A stretch of DNA of 14,702 nucleotides, taken from assembly GCA_903889785.1 (NCBI GenBank), contig CAISYT010000078.1, positions 1-14,702 of the forward strand. Direction: 5' to 3'. Source of the DNA: an uncultured Caulobacterales bacterium (GTDB lineage: Bacteria; Pseudomonadota; Alphaproteobacteria; Caulobacterales; Caulobacteraceae). Every line of letters starts with the position of its first letter. The stretch's first letter is position 1. Below the pieces are notes generated by a model. That model did not search any database. It was not told the origin of the DNA and saw only the letters and a program-made list of their open reading frames with translations. This document shows, in pieces, positions 6,783 through 13,077 of the stretch. The translations under genes and the position numbers were made by a program.

Positions 6783-7570
6783 GCGGCTTGCGCCTGGCGG
6801 GCGCGCTCGCGACTAACGACTTCGCGGGCGAGCTTCAGATAGGCCTGACTTCCGGCGCATTTGAGATCGTAGATCAACACCGGCTTACCGAACGATGGCG
6901 CCTCGGAAACCCGCACGTTGCGCGGGATTACGGTCTCGTAAACCTTGTCACCGAAGTGGCTGCGCACATCACTCGCCACCTGATCCGACAGGCTGTTACG
7001 CTTATCGTACATCGTCAGGACCACACCCTGCAGCTCAAGTGAGGGATTGAGGCTTCCACGCACCAATTCGACGGTGCGCATCAGCTGCGACAGGCCCTCC
7101 AGGGCAAAAAACTCGCATTGCAGCGGCACGAACACCGCGTCTGCCGCGGCCATGGCGTTGACGGTCAACAGGTTCAACGACGGCGGGCAGTCGATTAGAA
7201 TGTAGCTGTAGGCACCGCTGACGCGGATTGCCTCGATCGCGTCGCGCAAACGAAACGACCGTCGCGGGGCTGAATGCAGCTCCATTTCAACACCGGAAAG
7301 GTCTGGATCGGATGGCAATAGGTCCAGCCCCGGCAGGGCAGTCTTCAGGGCAGCCTGTGTAAGGGTCGCCTCACCCATCAGCACATCATAAAGGGTGGTT
7401 TTACGTTCAGCGCGACCAACGCCCAGCCCGGTGGAGGCGTTGCCCTGAGGATCGGCGTCGATCAGCAGCACGCGCTCACCCACGGCCGCCAGGGCGGTAC
7501 CCAGGTTAATGGCGGTGGTAGTCTTACCGACCCCGCCCTTCTGGTTGGCCACAGCCAATACGCGTAGCAC
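6779..7570 (-). CDS. parA: Chromosome partitioning ATPase ParA (Soj)
   Basis: ParA is a deviant Walker ATPase whose ATP dimer binds nonspecific DNA and whose ATP cycle, stimulated by ParB, moves the origin region. The 263-residue product has the deviant P-loop KGGVGKTTT (11-19, signature Lys11 and Lys16), LLIDADPQGNAS (35-46) and Walker B YILIDCPPSL (123-132). Conserved downstream blocks are FVPLQCEFFALEGLSQL and VIPRNVRVSEAPSFGKP, and the tail is REVVSRERARQAQAA. The start is a GTG at 7570; the next upstream in-frame codons reach a stop without another start. AGGAG lies 9 bases ahead, inside the end of rsmG. The rsmG stop is 4 bp upstream and parB overlaps by 4 bp, so the three are one transcript. 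The N-terminus is a few residues shorter than Caulobacter ParA as I recall it. Confidence 0.98.
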   Translation of the reverse strand: MLRVLAVANQKGGVGKTTTAINLGTALAAVGERVLLIDADPQGNASTGLGVGRAERKTTLYDVLMGEATLTQAALKTALPGLDLLPSDPDLSGVEMELHSAPRRSFRLRDAIEAIRVSGAYSYILIDCPPSLNLLTVNAMAAADAVFVPLQCEFFALEGLSQLMRTVELVRGSLNPSLELQGVVLTMYDKRNSLSDQVASDVRSHFGDKVYETVIPRNVRVSEAPSFGKPVLIYDLKCAGSQAYLKLAREVVSRERARQAQAA

Positions 7571-7574
7571 TCGG

Positions 7575-8240
7575 TCAGGCTCCTCGTAGGGGCTTCAGCC
7601 CTGAAATCTTCACGATCCGACCCCGAACATCACTCATGCTGGGGACCAATTCGCCTTCGAACTTCCAATATCGGGTGGCTTCCGTCAACTCAGACACAAT
7701 ATCTTGTCCTTTGAGGAAGAGTCCGACCGTCTCGCCACGCAGGTAGGGCCGCGCGAACCCGAGAAGTTTTACCAGAGGAGCGCAGGCGCGTGCTGTCACA
7801 ACATCAACAGGACGGTCAACAACCTCAGCACGGGCGTGGATAACTTCAGCTGGGAGGTTAAGTTCAGCCACAACATCACTGAGGAAGCGGCAACGTTTGG
7901 CCATGCTTTCAACCAAATAGACCCGTGCATTCGCGCGGTCTTTCAGCAGACACGCCAGAACGATCCCCGGCAGCCCTGCGCCCGAGCCCAAGTCGGCCCA
8001 GCGCTGGGCCCCCGGTATGACCGGCAACAGCTGAGCGCTGTCGAGAGCATGACGTCTCCAGAAGTCAGGCAGACTGGCGGGCCCGACCAGGTTCATCACG
8101 GCGTTGCCATCGATCAGCATCTGGCGATAACGCTCAAGGTCAGCGGTCTGCACCTCGTTCGCACCGGTTAGGGCGCGGAATTCGTCTGCACCCAAGGGCT
8201 CCAGGGGTTGTGGCGGCTCAGGCGGCGGCGCGTCGGACAT
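7575..8240 (-). CDS. rsmG: 16S rRNA (guanine-N7)-methyltransferase RsmG (GidB)
   Basis: RsmG uses S-adenosylmethionine to methylate N7 of G527 (E. coli numbering) in 16S rRNA, near the decoding site; its loss is known to give low-level streptomycin resistance in other bacteria. The 221-residue product has the family blocks WRRHALDS (61-68), the SAM loop DLGSGAGLPG (83-92), ESMAKRCRFL (111-120) and VTARACAPL (148-156). The N-terminus is proline-rich (PPPEPPQPLEP) and probably disordered. The ATG at 8240 lies inside mnmG, a 23-bp overlap; no later start would keep the WRRHALDS block with a sensible N-terminus. The mnmG-rsmG-parA-parB order is widespread in bacteria and fits one operon. Confidence 0.96.
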   Translation of the reverse strand: MSDAPPPEPPQPLEPLGADEFRALTGANEVQTADLERYRQMLIDGNAVMNLVGPASLPDFWRRHALDSAQLLPVIPGAQRWADLGSGAGLPGIVLACLLKDRANARVYLVESMAKRCRFLSDVVAELNLPAEVIHARAEVVDRPVDVVTARACAPLVKLLGFARPYLRGETVGLFLKGQDIVSELTEATRYWKFEGELVPSMSDVRGRIVKISGLKPLRGA

Positions 8241-10095
8241 GGGCCAGCAATGCGGTTAGGGCACCGGGGGTGACGCCTTCAATGCGGGCCGCCTGCCCCA
8301 GGGTGACGGGCCGCACCATAGCCAACTTGCTCCGGACCTCGTTAGAAAGCCCCCCAATGACGGCATAATCCAGCGAATCGGGCAGTTTCAGCGCCTCGTC
8401 CTCACGCAGAGCCGCGGCGTCCGCCGTCTGGCGATCAAGATACCCCGCATAGGCCGCATCTATTTCTACCTGTTCGCGGGCCGCGGCGGGCCAGTCGGCA
8501 ATCTGCGGCCAGACCTGGGCTAGGCGGTCGAGGTCAATCTCCGGGTAGGCCAGCAGCCCGAATACATCGCGGCGATGGCCGTCCTGGCCGACCCTCATGC
8601 CGGCAGCGGCGGCCTGGGGCGGGGAAAGCGTTAGGGACCTTGCTTCAGCACGCACGGCGTCGAGCTGCTGCTGTTTCACGTGAAACGCCTCGGCCCGCTC
8701 TGGCCCCACCAGGCCGAGTCCAATGCCAAGCGCGGTCAGCCGTTGATCGGCGTTATCCGCGCGCAGGGTAAGCCGGTATTCCGCCCGACTGGTGAACATA
8801 CGGTAGGGCTCGCTAACCCCACGCGTGACCAGATCGTCAATCATCACCCCGATATAGGCCTGGTCACGCCCCAGGATCACGGCGTCCTGCCCGTTAGCAG
8901 AGCGGGCGGCGTTCAGCCCCGCCAGCAGTCCCTGGGCGCCCGCTTCCTCATAGCCCGTCGTGCCGTTGATTTGGCCGGCGAGATACAGGCCGGGCAAACG
9001 CTTAGAGACCAGGCTGGGCAGCAATTCACGCGGATCGACATAGTCATATTCGATGGCGTAGCCGTAGCGTAGCACCTCGACCCGTTCCAATCCGGCCATG
9101 GTGCGCAGGAACAGGAGTTGGGCTTCTTCAGAAATCGAGGTGGAGATCCCGTTGGGGTAAACCGTCGGGTCGTCGAGACCTTCGGGCTCTAGGAACACCT
9201 GGTGGCTGTTGCGGTCGGCAAAGCGCACGACCTTGTCCTCAATCGAAGGGCAATAGCGCGGACCAATACCGGTCGCGCGACCGCCATAAACCGCCGATTC
9301 GCCGAGGCGCTCGGCGATAATCTTATGCGTGGCTTCATTTGTATAGGTGACGCCACAGGCGACCTGGGGGCCCGCAATGGGCAAAGCGCACGCTGCGGTC
9401 AGGAAAGAAAAGGCCGTTGGGCATTCGTCGCCAGCCTGGCTCTCAATCGCGTCCCAATTGATCGTGCGGCCATCCAGGCGCGCTGGTGTGCCCGTCTTCA
9501 GGCGCCCCATGTCAAAGCCAAGCCCATAAAGCCGCTCGGAAAGCCCAATCGCCGGGGCCTCGCCATGACGCCCCGCGGGCGTGCGGGTTTCGCCGCGGTG
9601 GATCACGCCCTTCAGGAAGGTTCCCGTCGTCAGCACCACACTCGGCGCATGGTACGAGATGCCAGCGCCGTCGATCACACCAGCGACCCGCCCGCCAGTG
9701 ACAATCAAATCCTCTGCGGGCGCCGCCACAATCTCGAGACTGGACTGAGCGGCCAGCGCAGCCCGCATACCCTGGCGATAGAGCTTGCGGTCAATCTGCG
9801 CCCGCGGCCCACGCACAGCGGGGCCTTTGGAGCGGTTAAGTAAGCGAAACTGGATCCCGGCTTGGTCCGCGATCCGGCCCATCAACCCATCTAAGGCGTC
9901 GATTTCACGCACCAGGTGGCCCTTGCCTAGGCCGCCGATGGCCGGGTTGCAGCTCATCTCGCCAATGGTGTCGGCGCGATGGGTCAACAGCAGGGTGCGC
10001 GCACCGGTGCGTGCAGACGCAGCGGCGGCTTCGCAGCCGGCGTGGCCGCCGCCGATGACGATCACGTCCCAGATATTCGGCTCGGGAATTAGCAT
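8218..10095 (-). CDS. mnmG: tRNA uridine-5-carboxymethylaminomethyl modification enzyme MnmG (GidA)
   Basis: MnmG is an FAD protein that works with MnmE to add a carboxymethylaminomethyl group to C5 of wobble uridine 34 in several tRNAs. The 625-residue length is standard. The FAD-binding loop is GGGHAG (15-20), then GEMSCNPAIGGLGKGHLVRE, QAGIQFRLLNRSKGPAVRGP, and the catalytic cysteine region RYCPSIEDK with Cys282. YLAGQINGTTGYEEAGAQG and PYRMFTSRAEYRL follow, and the C-terminal part QAARIEGVTPGAL binds MnmE and tRNA. An unusual point is residues 471-474, FHVK: they are encoded exactly by a parS centromere site at 8672-8687. The ATG at 10095 gives the expected start; GGGA about 9 bases upstream is a modest ribosome-binding site. 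A further parS lies 47 bp upstream of the start codon. Confidence 0.98.
   Translation of the reverse strand: MLIPEPNIWDVIVIGGGHAGCEAAAASARTGARTLLLTHRADTIGEMSCNPAIGGLGKGHLVREIDALDGLMGRIADQAGIQFRLLNRSKGPAVRGPRAQIDRKLYRQGMRAALAAQSSLEIVAAPAEDLIVTGGRVAGVIDGAGISYHAPSVVLTTGTFLKGVIHRGETRTPAGRHGEAPAIGLSERLYGLGFDMGRLKTGTPARLDGRTINWDAIESQAGDECPTAFSFLTAACALPIAGPQVACGVTYTNEATHKIIAERLGESAVYGGRATGIGPRYCPSIEDKVVRFADRNSHQVFLEPEGLDDPTVYPNGISTSISEEAQLLFLRTMAGLERVEVLRYGYAIEYDYVDPRELLPSLVSKRLPGLYLAGQINGTTGYEEAGAQGLLAGLNAARSANGQDAVILGRDQAYIGVMIDDLVTRGVSEPYRMFTSRAEYRLTLRADNADQRLTALGIGLGLVGPERAEAFHVKQQQLDAVRAEARSLTLSPPQAAAAGMRVGQDGHRRDVFGLLAYPEIDLDRLAQVWPQIADWPAAAREQVEIDAAYAGYLDRQTADAAALREDEALKLPDSLDYAVIGGLSNEVRSKLAMVRPVTLGQAARIEGVTPGALTALLAHVRRAAA
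8672..8687. other. parS: parS centromere site inside mnmG
   Basis: TGTTTCACGTGAAACG matches the bacterial parS consensus TGTTTCACGTGAAACA at 15 of 16 positions and contains the perfect 12-bp palindrome TTTCACGTGAAA. It lies in the mnmG coding region, 1.1 kb from the parA start, and encodes FHVK on the reverse strand. ParB from the adjacent gene should load here. Confidence 0.93.
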
Positions 10096-10142
10096 GTGGC
10101 GTTCCCATACGCTTTTGGCGGTGCCGCGTCGATAATTTGCGC

Positions 10143-10158
10143 TGTTTCACGTGAAACG
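10143..10158. other. parS: parS centromere site in the mnmE-mnmG gap
   Basis: TGTTTCACGTGAAACG is identical over 16 bp to the copy inside mnmG. It sits in the 101-bp gap between the mnmE stop (10197) and the mnmG start (10095), so no protein-coding need explains it. On the reverse strand its TTTCAC half is 16 bases ahead of TATCGA, a weak promoter-like pair, so ParB binding could also affect mnmG transcription; that part is inference. Confidence 0.94.
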
Positions 10159-10196
10159 ATGTTCGCCGAAACCGGCCTTCAATCGTGACGACGCAA

Positions 10197-11537
10197 CTAC
10201 TTGCCGATGCAAAAGCTCGAAAACACAAGGCCCAGTACCTCGTCGGCCGCGACCTTTCCGGCCACCCGCTCCAGCGCCCGCGCCGCCAGCCGCACATCCT
10301 CGGCCGCCAGCTCCGCCCCAACCTGTAAGGCCGCCGACGCCGACATCAGCCGATCACGCGCATCCGACAACCGTTCCTGGTGGCGCAGACGCGTGGCGGA
10401 CGGGAAGTCAGACCCCGCCATCAAGCCGATGGTCCTTGCCTCCAGCCAGGCTCTTACGGGGTCGGCACCACTGCGACCGACGGCGGACCGCAATACATCC
10501 AGCCCAACGATCGCAGCCCAACCATCGGCCGCCCGGGCGTCGTCCCCCTCACTAAGATCAGACTTGTTGATCAGACAGAGGTCCCCCGGCCGGGCCTCTA
10601 GTCGCGCCTCGACCCACGCGTGGTCATCCGCCGATCCATCAACCACCAGAACGCGCAAATCAGCCTCTTCAGCCCAGGCCCGCGCCCGGCGCACGCCCTC
10701 AGCCTCGATTTCTTCTTCTGATTCCCGCAATCCAGCGGTGTCGGCCAACAACACCTGGTAGCCGGCAAGCACCATGGGCTGCTCGATTACGTCGCGTGTC
10801 GTGCCGGGCGCTGCCGCCACAATGGACGCCCTGCGCCCAACTAGGGCATTGAGGAGGCTGGACTTCCCGGCATTCGGCGCGCCGATCAGCGCCACGCGAA
10901 GCCCTTCCCTCACCCGTCGCCCGCGCATGGCATCATTAAGCGCAGCGTCGAGCTGGGCTAAAAGGCCATCAATAGCCGGCCCTGCCTGGGCCGCGACATC
11001 GGCCGGCAGGTCTTCGTCCGGAAAATCGATGGCGGCCTCAAGGAACGCTAGGATCTCCACCAGCGTCGCGCGCCAAGCCTCATAGCGCCGGCTCAGCGCC
11101 CCACCCAGCTGATCTAACGCCTGCCTAGCCTGGGCCGCTGTCTCAGCCTCGACCAGGTCGGCCACAGCCTCGGCCTGGGTCAAGTCCAGCTTACCGTTGG
11201 CGAAGGCGCGGCGGGTGAACTCGCCGGGCTCGGCCAACCTCGCGCCAAGGGCGAATGCGGCCTCGAGCACGATGCCAACGACACCAGGGCCGCCGTGCAA
11301 CTGAAGCTCGGCCATATCCTCGCCCGTATAGCTGGCGGGACCCGGCATCCACAGAACCAGACCCTGATCCAACGCAGCATTACAGTGGCTAAGCCGGCGG
11401 AGGCTGGCGCGGCGCGGCAGCGGCAGCGCCCCAGCCAACGCTTGCACCAGGGCCGCGGTTCCGGGGCCCGAGAGGCGAACGACCGCCAAGGCCGCGCGGC
11501 CAGGCGCGGTGGCCGGCGCAACAATGATATCAGTCAT
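10197..11537 (-). CDS. mnmE: tRNA modification GTPase MnmE (TrmE)
   Basis: MnmE is the GTPase partner of MnmG in wobble-uridine modification. The 446-residue product has the N-terminal tetrahydrofolate-binding domain starting DIIVAPATAPGRAALAVVRL, with GPASYTGEDMAELQLHGGP (66-84) and GEFTRRAFANGKLDLTQAEA (105-124). The G domain is inserted in a helical domain: G1 GAPNAGKSS (219-227), G2 GTTRD (245-249), G3 DTAG (266-269) and G4 NKSD (324-327). The C-terminus is FCIGK, carrying the family's essential cysteine. Everything needed for activity is present. It starts 7 bp after the DUF6489 gene with no strong ribosome-binding site of its own, which suggests coupling to that gene. It is followed by 101 bp holding a parS site, then mnmG. 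Confidence 0.98.
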   Translation of the reverse strand: MTDIIVAPATAPGRAALAVVRLSGPGTAALVQALAGALPLPRRASLRRLSHCNAALDQGLVLWMPGPASYTGEDMAELQLHGGPGVVGIVLEAAFALGARLAEPGEFTRRAFANGKLDLTQAEAVADLVEAETAAQARQALDQLGGALSRRYEAWRATLVEILAFLEAAIDFPDEDLPADVAAQAGPAIDGLLAQLDAALNDAMRGRRVREGLRVALIGAPNAGKSSLLNALVGRRASIVAAAPGTTRDVIEQPMVLAGYQVLLADTAGLRESEEEIEAEGVRRARAWAEEADLRVLVVDGSADDHAWVEARLEARPGDLCLINKSDLSEGDDARAADGWAAIVGLDVLRSAVGRSGADPVRAWLEARTIGLMAGSDFPSATRLRHQERLSDARDRLMSASAALQVGAELAAEDVRLAARALERVAGKVAADEVLGLVFSSFCIGK

Positions 11538-11544
11538 CGGCGGT

Positions 11545-11790
11545 TTAGGATTTCTTGCTCGTGCCTGCCGTGGTGGCGGCGATCATCAAATTGCGGAACT
11601 GCTCTTGGGCACTGGCCCCGAGCGCCATCCAGTTCTTCAAAGGGTCATCCGGAGCCAGCATGTTGATGTTCGCGCTCAGCCGCTTCTGTATCTCGCCGAC
11701 GAGGTGTTCGTTTAGCGGCGATATGTCCGGCAAGCCCATGAAGGACCGCGCTTCCGCCGGGGTACAGTCCACTTCGATCGTCACCTTCAT
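11545..11790 (-). CDS. DUF6489 family small protein
   Basis: The product is 81 residues, starting MKVTIEVDCTPAEARSFMGL, which resembles the small alphaproteobacterial family DUF6489 as I remember it. An in-frame ATG 33 bases upstream (11823) exists, but the conserved beginning and a GGAG about 6 bases ahead favour 11790. The protein appears soluble, with a beta strand (KVTIEVD), then DISPLNEHLVGEIQKRL and a predicted helical C-terminus (SAQEQFRNLMIAAT). No catalytic motif or signal peptide is visible and I know no function. It is the first gene of the mnmE-mnmG-rsmG-parA-parB transcript and ends 7 bp before mnmE. It is divergent from qorA across 72 bp. Confidence 0.82.
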   Translation of the reverse strand: MKVTIEVDCTPAEARSFMGLPDISPLNEHLVGEIQKRLSANINMLAPDDPLKNWMALGASAQEQFRNLMIAATTAGTSKKS

Positions 11791-11862
11791 GGCGCACTCC
11801 GTATTCCTGGCGCTATAAGCCAAACTCTATAAGTACGTCACAAAAGAAGGAGGTCCAGAACC
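11791..11862. promoter_or_regulatory. Shared divergent promoter region of DUF6489-mnmE operon and qorA
   Basis: This 72-bp gap must hold the start signals of both transcripts. It contains CTATAAG twice, at 11813-11819 and 11827-11833, exactly 14 bp apart. The second could be the -10 of qorA, with TTCCTG 18 bases upstream as a poor -35. On the reverse strand TTATAG occurs twice as well and could serve the minus operon. The area is AT-rich compared with its surroundings. I cannot choose a definite start site. Confidence 0.35.
11847..11854 (+). promoter_or_regulatory. Strong ribosome-binding site of qorA
   Basis: AAGGAGGT is a full anti-Shine-Dalgarno match, 8 bases before the ATG at 11863. It is the strongest such site in the window and fixes this start. 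Confidence 0.85.
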
Positions 11863-12834
11863 ATGTTGCGGATCCAATTTGAGCAAACCGGCGGGCCGGA
11901 CGTGTTGCAGGCCGTCGATGTGCCGATCCCCGATCCTGGCCCAGGCCAAGTTCGGGTCAAACAGGCCGCCATCGGCCTAAACTTTATCGAGACCTACCAG
12001 CGCACGGGTGCCAACCCCATGCCCCTGCCTGGTTGTCCCGGCTCAGAGGGCGCGGGCGTTGTCGACGTGGTTGGCGAGGGAGTGACTAGCCATAAGGTTG
12101 GCGATCGGGTCGGATATGCCGCCGGTGCGCCGGTCGGTGCCTATGCAGAATACTATGTGCTGCCGGCCTGGAAGGCCGTGAAGCTGCCCGAAAGCATCGA
12201 TTTCAACACGGCAGCCGCGATTATGCTCAAGGGCATGACCGCCGAAATGCTTCTGATGCGCGTATTTCACGTGAAACCCGGACAAACCATACTGGTGCAT
12301 GCGGCAGCAGGGGGCATGGGAACCATTCTTAGCCAATGGGCAACCAGCCTCGGCGCTCGGGTGATCGGCACTGTCGGGTCGGCAGAAAAAGTGGCCGTGG
12401 CAAAGGCCAATGGCTGTGCCGAAGTCATCCTCCATGGCCAGGAAGACATTGCCGCCCGCGTGCGCGGCCTCACCAACGGCAAGGGCGTGCCCGTCGTCTA
12501 TGATGGCATTGGGGCCGCCACGCTGGAGGCCAGCCTGGACAGCCTGGGCCTGCGCGGGATGCTGGCCAGCTTCGGCAATGCGTCCGGGCCCGCAGAAAAC
12601 GTCTCTGTGCAACGCCTGAAATTCGGGTCTTTGTTCCTGACCCGTCCCGGCGTGTTTGACTACACATCCAACCCGGAAGAATTAAACGCCAGCGCGAACA
12701 CCGTTTTCGAGGCCGTCGCAAAGGGCCACTTCAAGGTGCAGGTGAACCAAACCTTTGCCCTCAAAGACGCCCGCGCCGCCCACGAAGCCCTGGAAGGACG
12801 CCAAACCACCGGATCGAGCCTGCTGATCCCTTAG
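11863..12834 (+). CDS. qorA: NADPH:quinone oxidoreductase, QorA type
   Basis: This is a zinc-independent medium-chain dehydrogenase/reductase of 323 residues, close in plan to E. coli QorA, which passes electrons from NADPH to quinones. The substrate domain has NFIETYQRTG and PGCPGSEGAGVVDVVGEGV. The nucleotide-binding fold carries HAAAGGMG (146-153) and GARVIGTVGSAEKVAVAKA. VVYDGIGAATLEASLDSL, LRGMLASFGNASG and the C-terminus GSSLLIP follow the family closely. The zinc-binding cysteines of alcohol dehydrogenases are absent. An unusual point is FHVKPG at 135-140: FHVK is encoded by the parS copy at 12263-12278, where relatives usually have other residues before KPG or KPD. The gene stands alone, divergent from the mnmE operon and convergent with rho. 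Its true substrate cannot be told from sequence. Confidence 0.92.
   Translation: MLRIQFEQTGGPDVLQAVDVPIPDPGPGQVRVKQAAIGLNFIETYQRTGANPMPLPGCPGSEGAGVVDVVGEGVTSHKVGDRVGYAAGAPVGAYAEYYVLPAWKAVKLPESIDFNTAAAIMLKGMTAEMLLMRVFHVKPGQTILVHAAAGGMGTILSQWATSLGARVIGTVGSAEKVAVAKANGCAEVILHGQEDIAARVRGLTNGKGVPVVYDGIGAATLEASLDSLGLRGMLASFGNASGPAENVSVQRLKFGSLFLTRPGVFDYTSNPEELNASANTVFEAVAKGHFKVQVNQTFALKDARAAHEALEGRQTTGSSLLIP
12263..12278. other. parS: parS centromere site inside qorA
   Basis: TATTTCACGTGAAACC matches the parS consensus at 14 of 16 positions; only the outermost bases differ and the 12-bp palindrome TTTCACGTGAAA is complete. It encodes FHVK on the plus strand. It is the furthest of the three sites from parAB within this window, 3.6 kb from the mnmG copy. 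Confidence 0.85.
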
Positions 12835-12922
12835 GGCCAGGAGCCCTGAGCGAGCGACACGATAGAAGGCGTCGCGAGACACCAGGCCTCGGCGTTAGAC
12901 CAAAATTGCTAGTGGCAAGGCT

Positions 12923-12961
12923 CGGCAGGCCGATGGGACACATGCTCCCGTCGGCCTGCCG
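12923..12961. terminator. Strong inverted repeat between convergent qorA and rho
   Basis: CGGCAGGCCGA (12923-12933) and TCGGCCTGCCG (12951-12961) form a perfect 11-bp stem. An inner GGGA/TCCC pair extends it to about 16 bp with one mismatch and a 7-base loop. It lies 90 bp after the qorA stop and 117 bp after the rho stop on the other strand, where a two-way terminator is expected. Neither strand has a U tract after the stem, so it may be a Rho-dependent or 3'-end-protecting structure instead. Confidence 0.45.
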
Positions 12962-13077
12962 AAACACAATCAGCGCGGCACCCCGGCCGCACCTGAGTAA
13001 GTCGTACGACCCCCGCACGCATTGCAAAATTAATGCTTAGTTTTCGCCCGTGACGACAATTCGTTCAGCGGGTGCTT
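12962..13077. other. Rest of the qorA-rho convergent gap
   Basis: This stretch holds no gene. It contains a perfect 10-bp palindrome, GTCGTACGAC, at 13001-13010 and an AT-richer patch at 13023-13042 (starting TGCAAAATTAATGC). Both could be chance or short binding sites. I see no parS-like sequence here. Confidence 0.3.

Noticed and set aside
9202..9843. 213-residue open frame on the plus strand inside mnmG
   Set aside because: It is a shadow of mnmG; the residue mix is arginine-, alanine- and proline-rich without motifs.
9901..9916. Half-site TTTCACG inside mnmG, considered as a fourth parS
   Set aside because: Only one half matches; the other half (CACCAGG) lacks the GTGAAA arm.
12043..12612. 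189-residue reverse-strand frame inside qorA
   Set aside because: It is fully antisense to a well-conserved enzyme gene and has no recognisable start signal or domain.
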